Position numbers and translations under genes: made by a program | The notes under the pieces: model-generated | Told to the model about the DNA's origin: nothing | Databases searched by the model: none | What the model saw: only the letters and a program-made list of their open reading frames with translations | In this document: positions 1-11,678 of the stretch, piece after piece | Layout of the letters: every line of letters starts with the position of its first letter | Position numbering within the stretch: the first letter of the stretch is position 1 | From: Utricularia gibba | Taxonomy: Eukaryota; Streptophyta; Magnoliopsida; Lamiales; Lentibulariaceae | Assembly (NCBI GenBank): GCA_002189035.1 | Contig: NEEC01000007.1 | Location: 62,001-126,000, forward strand | Direction: 5' to 3' | DNA length: 64,000 nt

Positions 1-1309
1 GAAAGCTCCCCAACCACATTCTTGTCGCTGACCAGCTTAGTGGACTGCTTACTCGAGTCAAATTCGTCCCATAGTTTATTAACAAATTTCAGATGAACCT
101 TTGTATAGTAATTTTCTAATGATTTAAGCCTGCCAATGCGAGTGAGAATTCCCCGCATCTCCTGAGCAACAGTAACCTGCAAGATAAATCAGATGGAAAA
201 CAGTTCATCTTATCAGCAACTGAACTAAGTCATCATTAAAAGAATCATCACAATACATTTGCTTAGTAATTCGAAAATAATTAACATTTTCATCGCAAAA
301 TAGAACAGACTAGAATATACCTTTCTGTTACTCAAAGCATCTATCAGAAGATTCTGAACCATCGAATCTAGCCTATCTTCTAGAACTTCAAGCTGCTTCC
401 TTATATTAGCAAACTCCGCAACCTGATAAAAAAGAATTCCAATACCATACTGGTCCTTGAAAACAGTCTTGTAAAGTCGGACCAAAATACTACCTCCCCA
501 ACAGCAGTTAAACAATGCCTCATATTAGCGAGAGTTTCAGCAGCCCGAGGGAGATCACCACTGGCAAATACATCCTCTACAGTGGAGCTAAGTTGAGTCA
601 AACCGGCAGCATCCTGTGCAGAGGATTAGGAAAGCTCGATTAAGTTGAAAATACAAAAAGCACTGACATTCAAAGTACGTGATATATGCATATACGCATA
701 TGACCTGCAGCGTCTCATATGCAGCTTCCATCCTTCGCTTAACTGTATCGACCTTGGAAAGTGTTGCCACCGATTCCGCTGATGACCCCTCTGCCTGCAG
801 CATACGTCTAAGTCAGCACCCAACACAGTCAATCGCACCCAAACACAGCAGATTTGCCCATCAAATTTTGAAACAATGGGAAGAGATTCTTGGCCACAGC
901 CAAGGTAAACTCATCGTTGACAAACTAAAGAATCGGCACGCACTGTTTCCCCTACGCCGGAGCCGAGGATTTCCAACATCAATCGAAATAGATAAAACTC
1001 ATGACATCAAAGGATCCAGATAACCTGTTTGATGAAAAGAAGAATGCTAGCGATCGATGAACGCAGAGAGAGCGCGTCATCACGGAGGCGGAGGACATCT
1101 CGGGAGGCTCTTGGAACACGCAAGACGGCAGCAGCGCTCTGCTCTTCGAGCGAGGCGGCGATCTCCTCCGATGCCATCTGCAGCTTCATCTCCAGATCCA
1201 CCAAGTAGTTGTCGACAGGTTCCTGCGGATGCCTATGGTTTACGGCGCCATTTATCCATTTCTTAGGATCGAAATTCTGGTCGGAGAAAGCACTCAAATC
1301 GACCATCAT
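1..1309 (-). CDS. COG7: Conserved oligomeric Golgi complex subunit 7 (COG7), 5' part
   Basis: COG7 is a subunit of the COG tethering complex, which acts in retrograde vesicle traffic at the Golgi. Five coding exons read in phase 0: 1025–1309, 705–794, 494–613, 321–422 and 1–176, where the last runs off the left edge. All four introns have GT–AG ends. The N-terminus starts MMVDLSAF, and the plant COG7 stretches DLEMKLQMASEEIAASLEEQ, LPRAAETLANMRHCL and RKQLEVLEDRLDSMVQ are clear. The region is helical and charged, as expected of the N-terminal coiled-coil part of COG subunits. An upstream in-frame ATG at 1360 is possible, but the methionine at 1309 matches the usual plant start. The 3' part of the gene lies outside the window. 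Confidence 0.9.
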
Positions 1310-2791
1310 CTTTGGTTGGTGCTCCTCCGGACCGACTGTAGATTCCGGCCGTTGGCTCACTCACCACGGCAAAGTTGGGAAATACGAAGGGCGAGAAGAA
1401 CTGGGGCTGAGGCTTGTTAGCCGTAGTGGGCCAGAGGCTAGATATGAAGACTTTGGGCGTCTCCCATTAGCAGCCCATCCCAAGTCCTATTCCCAGTAGA
1501 ACGTCAAATCCATTTATAGAGGAGGAATAGAAACCCAATGATGTCCATGAGAGGATTTTCAGGTGCAACAGCCAACAGGTATTTCTCATTTTCCTCTCTT
1601 TTTCTCCATTTATTGTCAATTATATTTTCACCAACAACAAAACGAAAAAGAAGAGCATAACTGGGGCTCCCTCGCCACGTATAACTGTGGCCCACCAGAT
1701 GTAAAGTTGCAATGGGGACGTGGGAGGCATGATTCGCGAATATCCATTGACCCACGCCGAAATGACCGAACCACCCCTCCGAGTACAGCCCATCCAATTT
1801 GTGAGAAATGACTATTGTGCCCCTACAACTCCCAGGCGTCTTCTGAAATCCACAGATGCGTACCCAGTTGAATCGTGGGTACATTTTTCCCAGGTCTCCT
1901 TGCAATCCAACAACGAATGAGCGCATTCATCTCCTCTTCCAGTGCTGATTTTCCCTTTCACACATGAAATAATGAAAATTCACTATGGAGTACTAACACG
2001 GAGGCAACTACCAGGTAGCTATAGATCCCATGTCTGAGGGTACACCTGTAATTATGCAGTTTTCGATGTGTGTGAATAGTCGGGGGTGAATATGGAAAGC
2101 TACTCTTCTACTATTTTATTGAGGAGTCGGCTCATCGCCATTTATACACGGCACCACCTTCTTCTTCCACGGAAGGAGAGAGCGTTGAGAGTTTGGCAGA
2201 GCATTTCAGGAATGTGAGCTGAGGGAGAAGAGGTTTGTTGTCGGAAACCTTGGGTCATGCTGCTTTTCTCTTTAGGATTTAAATCTTGCGCGGCGATTTC
2301 CTCCTCCGTGATGTTTCTCTGTCTCTTGTTTTTACCGCGCGATATGCTGCTTTTGATACCCTCTGCCACATCTGTGTTTTTTTTTTTTTCTCGCAGTGCG
2401 ATATGGTGTGCTCTATGTTAGGAAATCCATTCCCGGCGACGATGCTTTTCTTGAATTTCTAAATCCTTTTACGTGAATCGTTGTAAATGAATGCGTCTGT
2501 TGCGTACGACATATTTGCTAAAACAAGCATTTTTTCTGGGAATATTACTGATTCCTTAAAGAATATTCGCTTTGATGCCTGTAGGCTGTAGTCTAATAGA
2601 TTTTGATTAACTCGGGTTGAGATATCGGATTTCGCATTTTTTTCATGGATTTTTTGGAATTTCTCGGCTTTGTCTCGGTTGTAGCAACATGGGGTGTAAA
2701 GATGTTTTTGTAGCTTCATTCTTTGTATTTTACTCTTTCAGGCTAGCAGCCGTCTGAGCTATAAATAGTCATATTTTGCCGTCTAAGCCAA
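1310..2791. other. Intergenic: shared upstream region of COG7 and the G3P permease gene
   Basis: The region lies between two divergent genes. A 140-codon minus-strand frame (1504–1926) resembles nothing I know. A T-run sits at about 2372–2391. An acceptor-like site (pyrimidine tract then CAG, near 2741) precedes the transporter start and could end a 5'-UTR intron. No other gene is visible. Confidence 0.5.
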
Positions 2792-4440
2792 ATGAGGTCC
2801 ATCGTAGATGAAGAAACACCAGTCATAGATCGCAACAAACCACCAGGAATCCGCATCGTAGAGTTTGCAAAGGGAGGATCGATTTCCTATAAAGCCCATC
2901 AGTCCTTGGTGTTGATAATAACTTTCCTTGCGTACTTGACCTACCATGCTACTAGAAAAACCACGAGTGTTGTTAAGAGTGCTCTTGATCCAAAGTCTCC
3001 TGGTGCGCACTCAGCGTCATCATTCGTGTGGGGAAGGCGATCTTACTTCCATAACCCGTTAGTCGTCAGCCCTGGAAATGGTTCATGGGTTCTTGGAGAC
3101 GGATGGGCGCCATTTGATGGCATTGATGGAACTGCATTGCTCGGTGACCTCGATGTGTCTTTCCTCTTTGTATACGCCCTGGGGATGTATTTTTCTGGCC
3201 ATGCTGGAGATAGAATGGATCTTAGAATATTTCTAACCGCTGGTATGATCGGAACTGGATTATTTACTGCCCTTTTTGGTGTTGGATACTGGGCTAGCAT
3301 CCATGTGTTTTACTACTATTTGGTTGTCCAAATGCTTGCGGGTCTGTTTCAATCCACTGGATGGCCCTCGGTTGTCGCAGTTGTGGGGAACTGGTTTGGG
3401 AAAAACAAGAGAGGGCTTATTATGGGCGTATGGAATTCTCATACATCTCTTGGTAACATCACTGGTTCTGTGGTTGCTTCAATGCTGTTGAAGTATGGAT
3501 GGGGATGGTCCATGGCTATACCTGGTCTAGGCATTGCTCTGATGGGTATTGTACTCTTTCTTTTCTTACCGGTTAGTCCTGAATCTGTCGGAGCTAGTCT
3601 AGATGTCCATGAATCTCTTGCACCGGAGAAAGATCATGAAGAAGCATCCGCGCCATTGTTGAAAACAGAATCAAATGCCAAGAATGCTGTAGGGTTTTTA
3701 GAGGCATGGAGAATCCCTGGAGTTGCCCCATTTGCTCTTTGCTTGTTCTTCGCTAAATTGGTAGCCTACACATTTCTCTACTGGCTCCCGTTTTACATTA
3801 GTCACACAGGTACACACATCTTCCAAATTTTTTCCCCCACTTTTTTTTTATTTATTTGTTTCTCATAAATTTTTTGGTTGGTTGGTCAGCCATCGAGGGG
3901 AAATACCTATCGAATGAGGATGCTGGAAATCTATCCACCATGTTTGACATCGGAGGGGTGGTAGGAGGCATTCTTGCTGGGCATATCTCTGATTACCTCG
4001 GTGCAAGGGCGATAACTGCAGCAACTTTTATGTACTGCGCGATACCAGCCCTCTTCTTCTACAGAAGCTATGGCCAAATATCAATGGCTCTAAACATCAT
4101 ACTCATGGTGATCACGGGGATATTTGTGAACGGCCCTTATGCGCTTATAACAACCGCAGTGTCTGCTGACCTCGGAACACACCATTCGCTGAAGGGCAAT
4201 TCCAAAGCCTTAGCCACTGTCACGGCCATCATCGATGGAACAGGTTCTATAGGAGCTGCCGTTGGGCCACTGCTCACTGGATACATCTCAGCGAAAAGCT
4301 GGAGTGCAGTATTTCTAATGCTAATGTGCGCGGCCTTGATATCTGGGTTGCTTCTCACTCGGCTTGTCATAGCCGAATTCAGTGCGAAACTTCAAGGTCT
4401 CGATCCCCGTGAAGCTTGCCAGTCTGCAGAGCAAGTGTGA
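2792..4440 (+). CDS. Putative glycerol-3-phosphate transporter (MFS, G3Pp family)
   Basis: This is a major-facilitator protein of the organophosphate:phosphate antiporter type, in plants called glycerol-3-phosphate permease (G3Pp/PS3), some members of which respond to phosphate starvation. Two exons, 2792–3809 and 3890–4440, join across an 80-bp GT–AG intron in phase 1 to give 522 residues, the usual length. The N-terminal motif [20 protein letters not shown] is typical of the family. It is followed by about twelve hydrophobic segments with a central charged loop ([17 protein letters not shown], about residues 275–290). Glycines are frequent in the helices ([32 protein letters not shown]). 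The transported substrate and the membrane cannot be read from sequence. Confidence in the family is high, in the substrate moderate. Confidence 0.88.
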
Positions 4441-4971
4441 CTGGTTATACTCCCCCCGGCGATCAATCAAAGTCTCGATGGCTGATTGGCGACTGTGTGT
4501 ATAATGTTGTAGTGATCCCTTGGTTTTTACATGTACAAGTATATATCTCGAGCAGCGACCAGGCGGCTGCTAGTCTCCCGCAAACAGTGGAACGTTCACA
4601 CACCATTCATGAAGCTGGAAACAAACACAACTGTATTGATATGTCGATAGAGTCATTAGCTTTTCCTCGCCCACAGGGAAGGCGCGAGCAGACAGACGGC
4701 GCACATTGTTTATCAAATACAATCCACCCGCCCCCGAATCCGCTCACACAACTAGTATTCGAATGAACGACACTGAAGATGGAAGAGGCGTCTGAAACAT
4801 AATATTGGGTCTTAAGAGGCCCATTAAGGGACCATAATAGTGTTGTTTTATAGGACCAAGGCCCAAATTCCCTCCAACCGCCAATGGATATTCAGAAAGC
4901 TGTCTCGTCGGAAGCCGACTCGAAGCTGTCATATGTTCTCGCCTCCGGCCGACGCGGCCTTCCGTTTGATT
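4441..4971. other. Intergenic between transporter and PPR gene
   Basis: The 3' flank of the transporter gene and 5' flank of the PPR gene. Part of it (from 4840) is in frame with the PPR ORF and may be coding if translation starts at 4840. Nothing else recognised. Confidence 0.4.
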
Positions 4972-7731
4972 ATGAGAAGGAAATTTAATTTTATCTACGT
5001 TTATGTGAGAAGACGAGGCTTTGGAAGCTGCCCCTTGCCCCTAGAGATGGAAACACCGTCTTCTGTTTTTTCGGGCTACCAGGTTTCCCAAAAAGATTCG
5101 TATTTTGCCTTAGCAGACGAGCTCATTGCCCGCGGCCTGTTTCCTTCTGCGCGGAAGGTCATTCGGAGGCTCTTTTTTCAATGCTCCTCTATTCCAGAAG
5201 CAATTTTGGCTATTAACTTCGCCCTCTTACGAGGTTTAAATCCTGATATGGTCACCTATAGTAGTCTCATTAAGAGGCTTAAGGTATCTGGGGAGAGCTT
5301 GATGGCTGAGGCGTTGTATATGCGTTGTGTTATGGGAAGAGGTCTTCAACCTGACCGTGAGTTGCTCAACTCTATGATTATTTGTTACACTAAGCTTGGG
5401 AAGTTGGATGAGGCCTTATCTTGCTTTCGCAAGATGTTGAAATTGCAATTCACTCCTTGGGCTGGTGCTTGTAATGCGATAATTAAACGGCTAATAGAAA
5501 AAGGTAGGACCTTGGAGGCATATGATTGTTTTAATGCGATTTCGGAGGATTCGTCCATTTTACTTCATTTTTGTTCTTACAATCGTCTTGTGGATCAGTT
5601 GTGTAGCAGAGGCTTATTAAATGAGGGGCTTCATGTGTTTGACACGATGTTAGAACGAGGAGTGCTGCCTACGGCTAACGTTTGCAAATCACTAATACTT
5701 GGCTTCTGCAGGTGGGGTCGTGTTGTGGAGGCTGAGCTTTTATGTACAGAAATCGAATCATATGGTTTTGTAGCAGATGAGTTCATGTACACATACATAA
5801 TAAATCGTTACTGTAAAGTTAGTAAAATGGAGATGGCTATGAGGTTGTTTTTTAAAATGCTCAAGATGGGATATCAGCCTGATCGATTTACGTACGATAC
5901 TCTGATAGATGGTTTTGTGAACCTACGCCTATTCCCCAAGGCTCAGCTGGTGCATGATATGATGGTAAACTCAGGGATCATGCCAGATGTGGTTACTTAT
6001 CAGATCAGGCTCAAGAGGTATTGCAAAGAAGGGCAAGTTCATCAGGCAATGATGCTCTTGAGTGACATGCCGATGAGGAACATCACTCCAAATATCCACT
6101 GCTTCACAGTTGTTATTGCTGCTCTGAGCAAGGAAAAAAGGTTTGATGAACTTCATGGTATATACAGCCGTATGCTTGCCTGTGGGGTTGTTCCAGATCA
6201 TGTGGTCTTCTTCACCCTTGTTAATAGCTTCCCAGATGGACATGCACTTTACTTGGCTCGTTATGTCTTGGAAGTTATTGCTAACATTTCTTGCGATTGG
6301 GAAATGCCTATCGACCGTTCCTCCACTCCTAAGTCTCCTGAGGATGCAATGCAAGAAATTGAACTGATTCTGGGTGAGATTGCTAGAAGAAATTTTGGCG
6401 TAGCAAATGTTGCATTCAGTATCTACATCATAGCCCTGTGTCGAGAAGGAAAACTTGATAATGCCTTGGAATATTTGGATAATTTGGTTTCGAATGGTCT
6501 GCTGCCCACCACAACTGCATTTAATTCGTTACTCAAGTTACTCATCAAGGAAGGTGAGGCTGAGAAAGCAGAATTTTTACTTCATTTCATGCAAGTTAAC
6601 GGTTTGGTTCTAGAGCAGTCGAGTTTCCTGGTTGTTGTTCATGAACTGTGCAATCAGGGTGACTATCTGTCGGCAATTGATATGCTAGAGCACATTGAGG
6701 AACGAGGAATACAACCAAGTGTCCACATTTACAACACGATAATTGGGTGTTTAGGAAAACACAGGATGGTTAGGGAGGCAGAGAGATTGTTCGACAAAAT
6801 GCTCAAACGTGGCACTCATCCGGATGAATTCATCTGGGTCACTATGCTTGCCACTTACTCGTTCAATGGATGGACTAGCAAAGCTCAGAGCCTTTTCGAG
6901 CGGTTGGGAAGACCTGCTTTGTATGCGTATGCTGCATTGATTCCTTCGTTTATCAAGAAAAACATGACCTTCCAGAGTTGCATATACCTTGATAGGATGT
7001 GGAAAGATGGTCTACAGCCCGATGTTGCTCTCTGTACGGAACTTATCAAACAGTTCCTAAGGAAGAAAGACCTTGGGTTCGCGTTTCGATTGTTTGATTT
7101 GTTGGAGAAGAGTAGCATTGAGCAAGACCATGTCAGCTATTCAGCTTTGATATCTGGCGTGGTTAAAAATCTCCGGGATGTTGGTAGACAGAGGCATTTT
7201 GCACGAACAAAATCTAACAAATCTAAGGAGGACTTAATTCGTCTGCTTGGCCGGGCAACACTTGTTCCCTACGAAAGGATTTCCAGGCTTGAGATCAAAT
7301 GCCGTGAGCATGCAACATCTCTTTTGATGGAAGTAATAAAGAAATGTGAGAGGGTGCCTGATCTGTACCTGCACAATGTGATAGTCTGTGGTTTATGCTG
7401 GTCCGGAAACGTGCAAGCGGCATACGAACATGTTGGGACGATGCAAAGGGAAGGCGTTCATCCTAACTGCGTAACTTTTACTCCCCTGATTGGGGCGCGT
7501 ATAAGAAGTGGAAAAGTTGATGATGCTGTGGCACTGTTCAATGAAATGAATGCGTCAGGTGTTGCAGCCGACGAAAAGCTGTTGAATGGTTTAATATGTG
7601 GTTTGTGCAAGGCAAGGAGGCTGGTAGATGCATTGTGTGTGGCTCAGATGATGCATAAAAGGGGGTATTCTCCCTCGAAAGTTTCTCGTGAGATGCTTTT
7701 GAGGTGTCTGTATGGTTTACTGCCTCCTTAG
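4972..7731 (+). CDS. P-class pentatricopeptide repeat (PPR) protein, organelle-targeted
   Basis: PPR proteins bind organellar RNA and act in its splicing, stability or translation. This intronless gene encodes 919 residues from ATG 4972, or 963 from the in-frame ATG 4840. I prefer 4972 because the peptide that follows (MRRKFNFIYVYVRRRGFG) is basic and aromatic, like a mitochondrial or plastid presequence. Repeats of about 35 residues fill most of the protein, with P-type signatures such as PDRFTYDTLIDGF, PDVVTYQIRLKRYCKEG, PSVHIYNTIIGCLGK and PNCVTFTPLIGARIRSGKVDDA. No E, DYW or SMR extension is seen, so it is a pure P-type protein. It resembles the protein encoded by Arabidopsis At5g62370, but I could not align it. 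Target RNA is unknown. Confidence 0.85.
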   Translation: MRRKFNFIYVYVRRRGFGSCPLPLEMETPSSVFSGYQVSQKDSYFALADELIARGLFPSARKVIRRLFFQCSSIPEAILAINFALLRGLNPDMVTYSSLIKRLKVSGESLMAEALYMRCVMGRGLQPDRELLNSMIICYTKLGKLDEALSCFRKMLKLQFTPWAGACNAIIKRLIEKGRTLEAYDCFNAISEDSSILLHFCSYNRLVDQLCSRGLLNEGLHVFDTMLERGVLPTANVCKSLILGFCRWGRVVEAELLCTEIESYGFVADEFMYTYIINRYCKVSKMEMAMRLFFKMLKMGYQPDRFTYDTLIDGFVNLRLFPKAQLVHDMMVNSGIMPDVVTYQIRLKRYCKEGQVHQAMMLLSDMPMRNITPNIHCFTVVIAALSKEKRFDELHGIYSRMLACGVVPDHVVFFTLVNSFPDGHALYLARYVLEVIANISCDWEMPIDRSSTPKSPEDAMQEIELILGEIARRNFGVANVAFSIYIIALCREGKLDNALEYLDNLVSNGLLPTTTAFNSLLKLLIKEGEAEKAEFLLHFMQVNGLVLEQSSFLVVVHELCNQGDYLSAIDMLEHIEERGIQPSVHIYNTIIGCLGKHRMVREAERLFDKMLKRGTHPDEFIWVTMLATYSFNGWTSKAQSLFERLGRPALYAYAALIPSFIKKNMTFQSCIYLDRMWKDGLQPDVALCTELIKQFLRKKDLGFAFRLFDLLEKSSIEQDHVSYSALISGVVKNLRDVGRQRHFARTKSNKSKEDLIRLLGRATLVPYERISRLEIKCREHATSLLMEVIKKCERVPDLYLHNVIVCGLCWSGNVQAAYEHVGTMQREGVHPNCVTFTPLIGARIRSGKVDDAVALFNEMNASGVAADEKLLNGLICGLCKARRLVDALCVAQMMHKRGYSPSKVSREMLLRCLYGLLPP

Positions 7732-8373
7732 ATGATGCGTTAAGAACATACCAAGACATGGTTCTCACACGTATTGTATCGCACCGCAATGTAATGATTT
7801 ATGTTGTCTAGCCGAAGGCTGGCGGCAGCGTCAATCAGAGTAGCGATGCCCTTCCCCCCAAAGATGGCATGGTGGTCGCGGGGCTCAACGAATAAGCTGC
7901 TGGGTGGGGAGAAGCAAAAGGCAACATGAACGGTCGGCCCATAGACAGAGGCCACTCGCAGAGCAAGAGAAGGTGATAGGGACGAGTTGACACCTCCTCC
8001 ATTTCTTTTTTGTATTGCCGCTCTGCTCAAAGCTTGTGTTTGTTCTGGTGGTGTGCAGGTTTAGTTGCCATCCAGGACAGCGTAGAATGCGTTTGGGGAT
8101 CGCCGGGTCGTTGGAGTGGCATATTTCAATCCAACAGACATGATGCAGAGCTGGGAGATTATTATAATTGGCTTGCCAAGGCAAAGGGCATCAGATTTGG
8201 GAGGTGCGGATGCTTCTTCGCTCTTCTTTTACCTTTCTTTCTTTATAATGAATAGGTCGCCCTCGCGCTGAGATGTGGAAGGCTGGCGGCATTTAATAAA
8301 AGGTTGCCACTCAAATTTCAAAAACTGGGGATTACGTTATTGCAAAGGCACCACAGTTTTTACATGCTGTAGC

Positions 8374-8400
8374 TGGGTCTGGGTCTGGGTCTGGGTTTGG
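8374..8400. repeat. CTGGGT hexanucleotide tandem repeat
   Basis: About four tandem copies of a CTGGGT-type unit, the last imperfect (GGGTTTGGG). With four G-runs the plus strand could fold as a G-quadruplex. Confidence 0.7.
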
Positions 8401-8598
8401 GACAGGGGACCAGACATAAGATGGACCAGAGCAGATCTTTGTTGAGTTGCACTTGCCTCTCTCTTTGTGGGCGGACCACAGCCATTTCTCCTCCACAAGG
8501 AAGGGCAGGGGCGTCTGCAACTGCATCACCAAACGCGGTTTGATCGGATCCATCCCACCCAACACCGCTCCGTTCACCTGGGTGGTTGGCCCTGGTAA

Positions 8599-8631
<33 letters not shown>

Positions 8632-8634
8632 CAC
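8599..8634. repeat. (AC)n microsatellite
   Basis: Eighteen dinucleotide units with one interruption (G at 8625). Non-coding. Confidence 0.9.
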
Positions 8635-8833
8635 ATGGCTGGCTGCAGCAATAAAACACTCCATTTATGGTACTTGGAATCAGAGCATCGACGTGGATTG
8701 GTTAACAACCCAAAGGGAAAGGCTACCATCATATCATTCATGCCAAGTTATATTATCAACCAGAGAGGAGAAGAACAGTTGCCGCCAGTTGCAACGCAAA
8801 AATTAGCAGGATGGTGGATGGTTGTTGAATTAC

Positions 8834-9850
8834 TTACTGATCAAGGGCGTTAGGGCCAGTGCAGTAATTGACCAGACGGTTCCAAATCCACTGGACAAGG
8901 AATCGGCGCCGGATTCCGTTCGTGTTATAGGTGGCGCCTGACTCGTCGCTCAGCATCTGTCCGGTATACGATCCACCGCCCCCCGTGCCGTAAATGCCTT
9001 CGCACAGGTCCGCGATTTCCACGGGGAATTCGGGGTTGTCGCCAGCGAACCAGGCATTCAGAAGGGGGTCCGTCGACATCTCCGCCAGTTCGTGGGCGAT
9101 GACGCTGATCATTCCGTCCACAGCGGCGTCATCGTTTGGGGATTTGACGGGCTTTGCTCCCAGCATGTAATCGGGGACCGAAAACGGGTAGGCGCAAACA
9201 CCGGGGCAGAACTTGGCGGAGTTGCCCGCCCAAGCAAAAGGCAGCGTGTATCCGACAATGGAGGGGAATGTGAAGTAATGGAATCCACAGACGTTGTTGC
9301 AGAAGTCGTCCACGTCGACGTCCTCCGCGGTGAGCACGAAGTAGACTCCGGCCTTGGGGTTGATGGGCAGCGGGCGCTTGGAGGCGGAGATGGCAGATTT
9401 AATGACAGATTGGACGGCGAGGCGCGTGAGGGACTTCCCGACGGAGTAAAAGCGGTCGTTCTTTTCTTGACCTAGTCGGACGGTGGCGGAGACGTTGGCA
9501 CCTGTTTGGTCACCGTAGAGCCGGACGGTGTTCCACCAGGCAGCTACGGAGGGCTCCGGCGCGCCGCGGTAGGAGATTGAGTTGATAAATTCACGAATAA
9601 TCCGCTTCTGAGAGGGTTTCCAGGAGCCGTACCAGATAGGGTAGACGGTGATATCGGCGGTGAGAATGGGGCCCATGTGATACTTGAGCTTGACAAACTC
9701 CGACGAGCCCTCGAATTTCTTAGACACGTCGTACGACAAGGAAGCCGTCGAGTTTTTGAAGTGGCTGGGCCACGGCCTCCAACTGACGGCGGGAGCGAGT
9801 AAGTAGAATAAAAAGAAAACCAGAAGAGGTGATGCCGCCGGCGTCCCCAT
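8834..9850 (-). CDS. EXL: EXORDIUM-like protein (PHI-1 family)
   Basis: This is a secreted cell-wall protein of the phosphate-induced/EXORDIUM family, linked in Arabidopsis to brassinosteroid and carbon-status control of growth. The gene is intronless, with 338 residues, the usual length. A signal peptide is evident (LLVFFLFYLLAPAVSW, residues 9–24). The family core follows: LKYHMGPILTADITVYPIWYG, AGVYFVLTAEDVDVDDFC, CGFHYF, and the C-terminal VIAHELAEMSTDPLLNAWF with conserved cysteines (NVCG, CPGVCAYP, DLCEG, NYCTGPN). The HEL(A/I)E motif is shared by the family but no enzymatic activity is established. It is closest by eye to the EXL3/EXL5/EXL7 subgroup. A TATA-like sequence lies on the minus strand near 9983–9990. 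Confidence 0.92.
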   Translation of the reverse strand: MGTPAASPLLVFFLFYLLAPAVSWRPWPSHFKNSTASLSYDVSKKFEGSSEFVKLKYHMGPILTADITVYPIWYGSWKPSQKRIIREFINSISYRGAPEPSVAAWWNTVRLYGDQTGANVSATVRLGQEKNDRFYSVGKSLTRLAVQSVIKSAISASKRPLPINPKAGVYFVLTAEDVDVDDFCNNVCGFHYFTFPSIVGYTLPFAWAGNSAKFCPGVCAYPFSVPDYMLGAKPVKSPNDDAAVDGMISVIAHELAEMSTDPLLNAWFAGDNPEFPVEIADLCEGIYGTGGGGSYTGQMLSDESGATYNTNGIRRRFLVQWIWNRLVNYCTGPNALDQ

Positions 9851-11234
9851 TGCAGCGCGGCAATCCGAGACGATACACCCGAGTGGAGGAGGAAATTAAA
9901 TAGTTGAAACTGGAACAGGAATCCGAGTGTCCACAACCTCAGATTGTCCTGCTGCTCTTCTGTTCTGTTCTGCTGCGCCCTTTAAATAAAACAAACGTGA
10001 ATAAATAAAAAAGGAGGGCATTGCAGTGGTGGTGGAGGACAGTGGAGCCCCGTCGTGGAAGGGCCGGGCCGACCCATTCGCGTAATCACCGCTTGTGGGA
10101 GCTGGCGTCCGAAAGTCGCGAGTTGAGTTGAGTTTTGTTTAAATTACTAAGCACATAGTAAAAGAAAAAATGGGAGGATTGATTAAGAGGCAAACTAAAT
10201 TCAAATTGGACCTGCATTGAGTGGCTGGGGTGGGGGGACCGGGGTGCTGGTCTTTTAAAGCGCAAAAGCGCAATGAAATGCGGAGACCGATGCTGTTCAC
10301 AATGCGCCAAAACTGGTCTGCTCCTCTTATGACTTTTATGACCACTGCCACTGTGTCAAACTCCGTCTCCCCAGAAAGAAAATACGATGCATGACAACAA
10401 ACGCGCCACTGTTTCTAGATCGGCGTCCATACGCGAGAGAACACCACACCCTCCCCCAGGCCGAAGGAAGGAAGGAAACCGTCGTCGGCCCCACGTCGCT
10501 CCCATGTTCACTGGGCCGGAAGGAGGCAGACGTTGGGCTCAACGCTCCATTAAGAAACAGGTTAGTTGGGCGGTCGATCTTGGTCTGGTCACAGGCGCAA
10601 CCACCCCCCACTCCTCCACCAAGCCACCAATCAGTGTTCAGTGTTTCACTCCCGTCGCTGTCTTCGTTTTCTTTCGTTTCCGGATCGGGACAACCAAATT
10701 GATCTCACCCACCCCCTAACCAACAAGTTCAACCGGTAACACAACTCAAGGAACCACTCCGCTTACTTACCGGGGACGGAGGTCGGCAGAGTGAATATCT
10801 ATACATCTATCAGTTCATAACTCAACACTAAAAGAGACGGAGCCCCTTTCATGAGGCAACATTCGAATTCTACAAAACAAAGCAACGGTTCAAATATGTC
10901 CCAAGACGAAAAAAGGAGCAAGGAGAGAACAACAAGCATAAAATTCATAGCAGCAGCACCCTGCTTCACCCAAATACATAACCCCGCTCATCAGGCTTCC
11001 GGCGGCTACCTACAAACCAAAAATCCGAAAAGAAAGCGAATACTGAGAGGATAGCAGAAGCATGCTTGCTTGATCAAACATCAGGATGATGATCCAACAT
11101 ATGTTCCCATCTCTGAGATTGGTCATCTACTCTCGAAGCAAGAACGGGAATATGTTTTTATGCTCAGAAAAAAAGGCAAACAGAAATCTCCAGGCTGATT
11201 TGATGCCAGACATAAAAGAAACGCAGTCAGAATC
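9851..11234. other. Intergenic: EXL promoter and CML13 3' flank
   Basis: No gene supported. Overlapping ORFs at 10336–10719 are low-complexity and match nothing known. The part next to 11235 probably holds the 3' UTR of the calcium-binding protein gene. Confidence 0.5.
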
Positions 11235-11678
11235 TTACTTGGCGACCATGCGAGCAATGAAATCCTCGTAGCGGATCTTGCCATCGGATCCAACATCCAC
11301 CTCTCGGATCCACTCGTCAAACTCCGCCGGCTCCAATTTCTCCCCAATGCTGGTAAGAATGTGCCTGAGATCCGACACGACGACGTACCCGGTCCCTTCC
11401 TTGTCGAGAACCTTGAAGGCGTCTCGGAGCTGGCGATCAAACGGCTCGGGCTTCAAATGCTTAGCCATCAGGTCGAGGAACCGCGAGAAATCGAATGGAG
11501 CGGTGAGATTCTCCTCGGCGATGATAGATTTCAGCTGCGCCTGGGTAGGGTTTCCCCCAAGCGAACGCATCAAGATTCCAAGCTCCGATGGTGCTATCTT
11601 ACCGTCGCCGTCGGTATCGAACAGAGTGAAGGCCTCCTTCATGGCTGAAACCTGATCATCGCTCAGATCTTTCCCCAT
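11235..11678 (-). CDS. CML13: Calmodulin-like protein, CML13/CML14 type
   Basis: A 147-residue EF-hand protein of the CML13/14 type. In Arabidopsis these bind IQ motifs and serve as light chains of myosins and IQD proteins. The gene is intronless; the start MGKDLSDDQ at 11678 is the conserved one, although the frame is open 29 codons further upstream. EF-hand 1 ([12 protein letters not shown], about residues 20–31) has all calcium ligands. EF-hands 2 ([13 protein letters not shown]) and 3 ([13 protein letters not shown]) have lost ligands, and EF-hand 4 ([12 protein letters not shown]) is partial. This is the known pattern for the CML13 branch, which binds little calcium. Family assignment is confident; the choice of CML13 over CML14 is not resolvable here. 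Confidence 0.9.
   Translation of the reverse strand: MGKDLSDDQVSAMKEAFTLFDTDGDGKIAPSELGILMRSLGGNPTQAQLKSIIAEENLTAPFDFSRFLDLMAKHLKPEPFDRQLRDAFKVLDKEGTGYVVVSDLRHILTSIGEKLEPAEFDEWIREVDVGSDGKIRYEDFIARMVAK

Larger units (their letters stand above)
7732..8833. other. Intergenic, convergent 3' flanks of the PPR and EXL genes
   Basis: No gene recognised. It contains a CTGGGT hexamer run (about 8374–8400) and an AC dinucleotide run (8599–8634). The short ORFs here follow these repeats. Confidence 0.5.

Noticed and set aside
1504-1926. 140-codon minus-strand ORF upstream of COG7
   Set aside because: No family resemblance, odd composition, and located where both neighbouring genes need promoters. Likely chance.
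8447-8806. ORF containing an (HT)n stretch
   Set aside because: It is the translation of the AC microsatellite.
10336-10719. Overlapping ORFs between EXL and CML13
   Set aside because: Both strands open because of GC-rich low-complexity sequence; no homology recognised.
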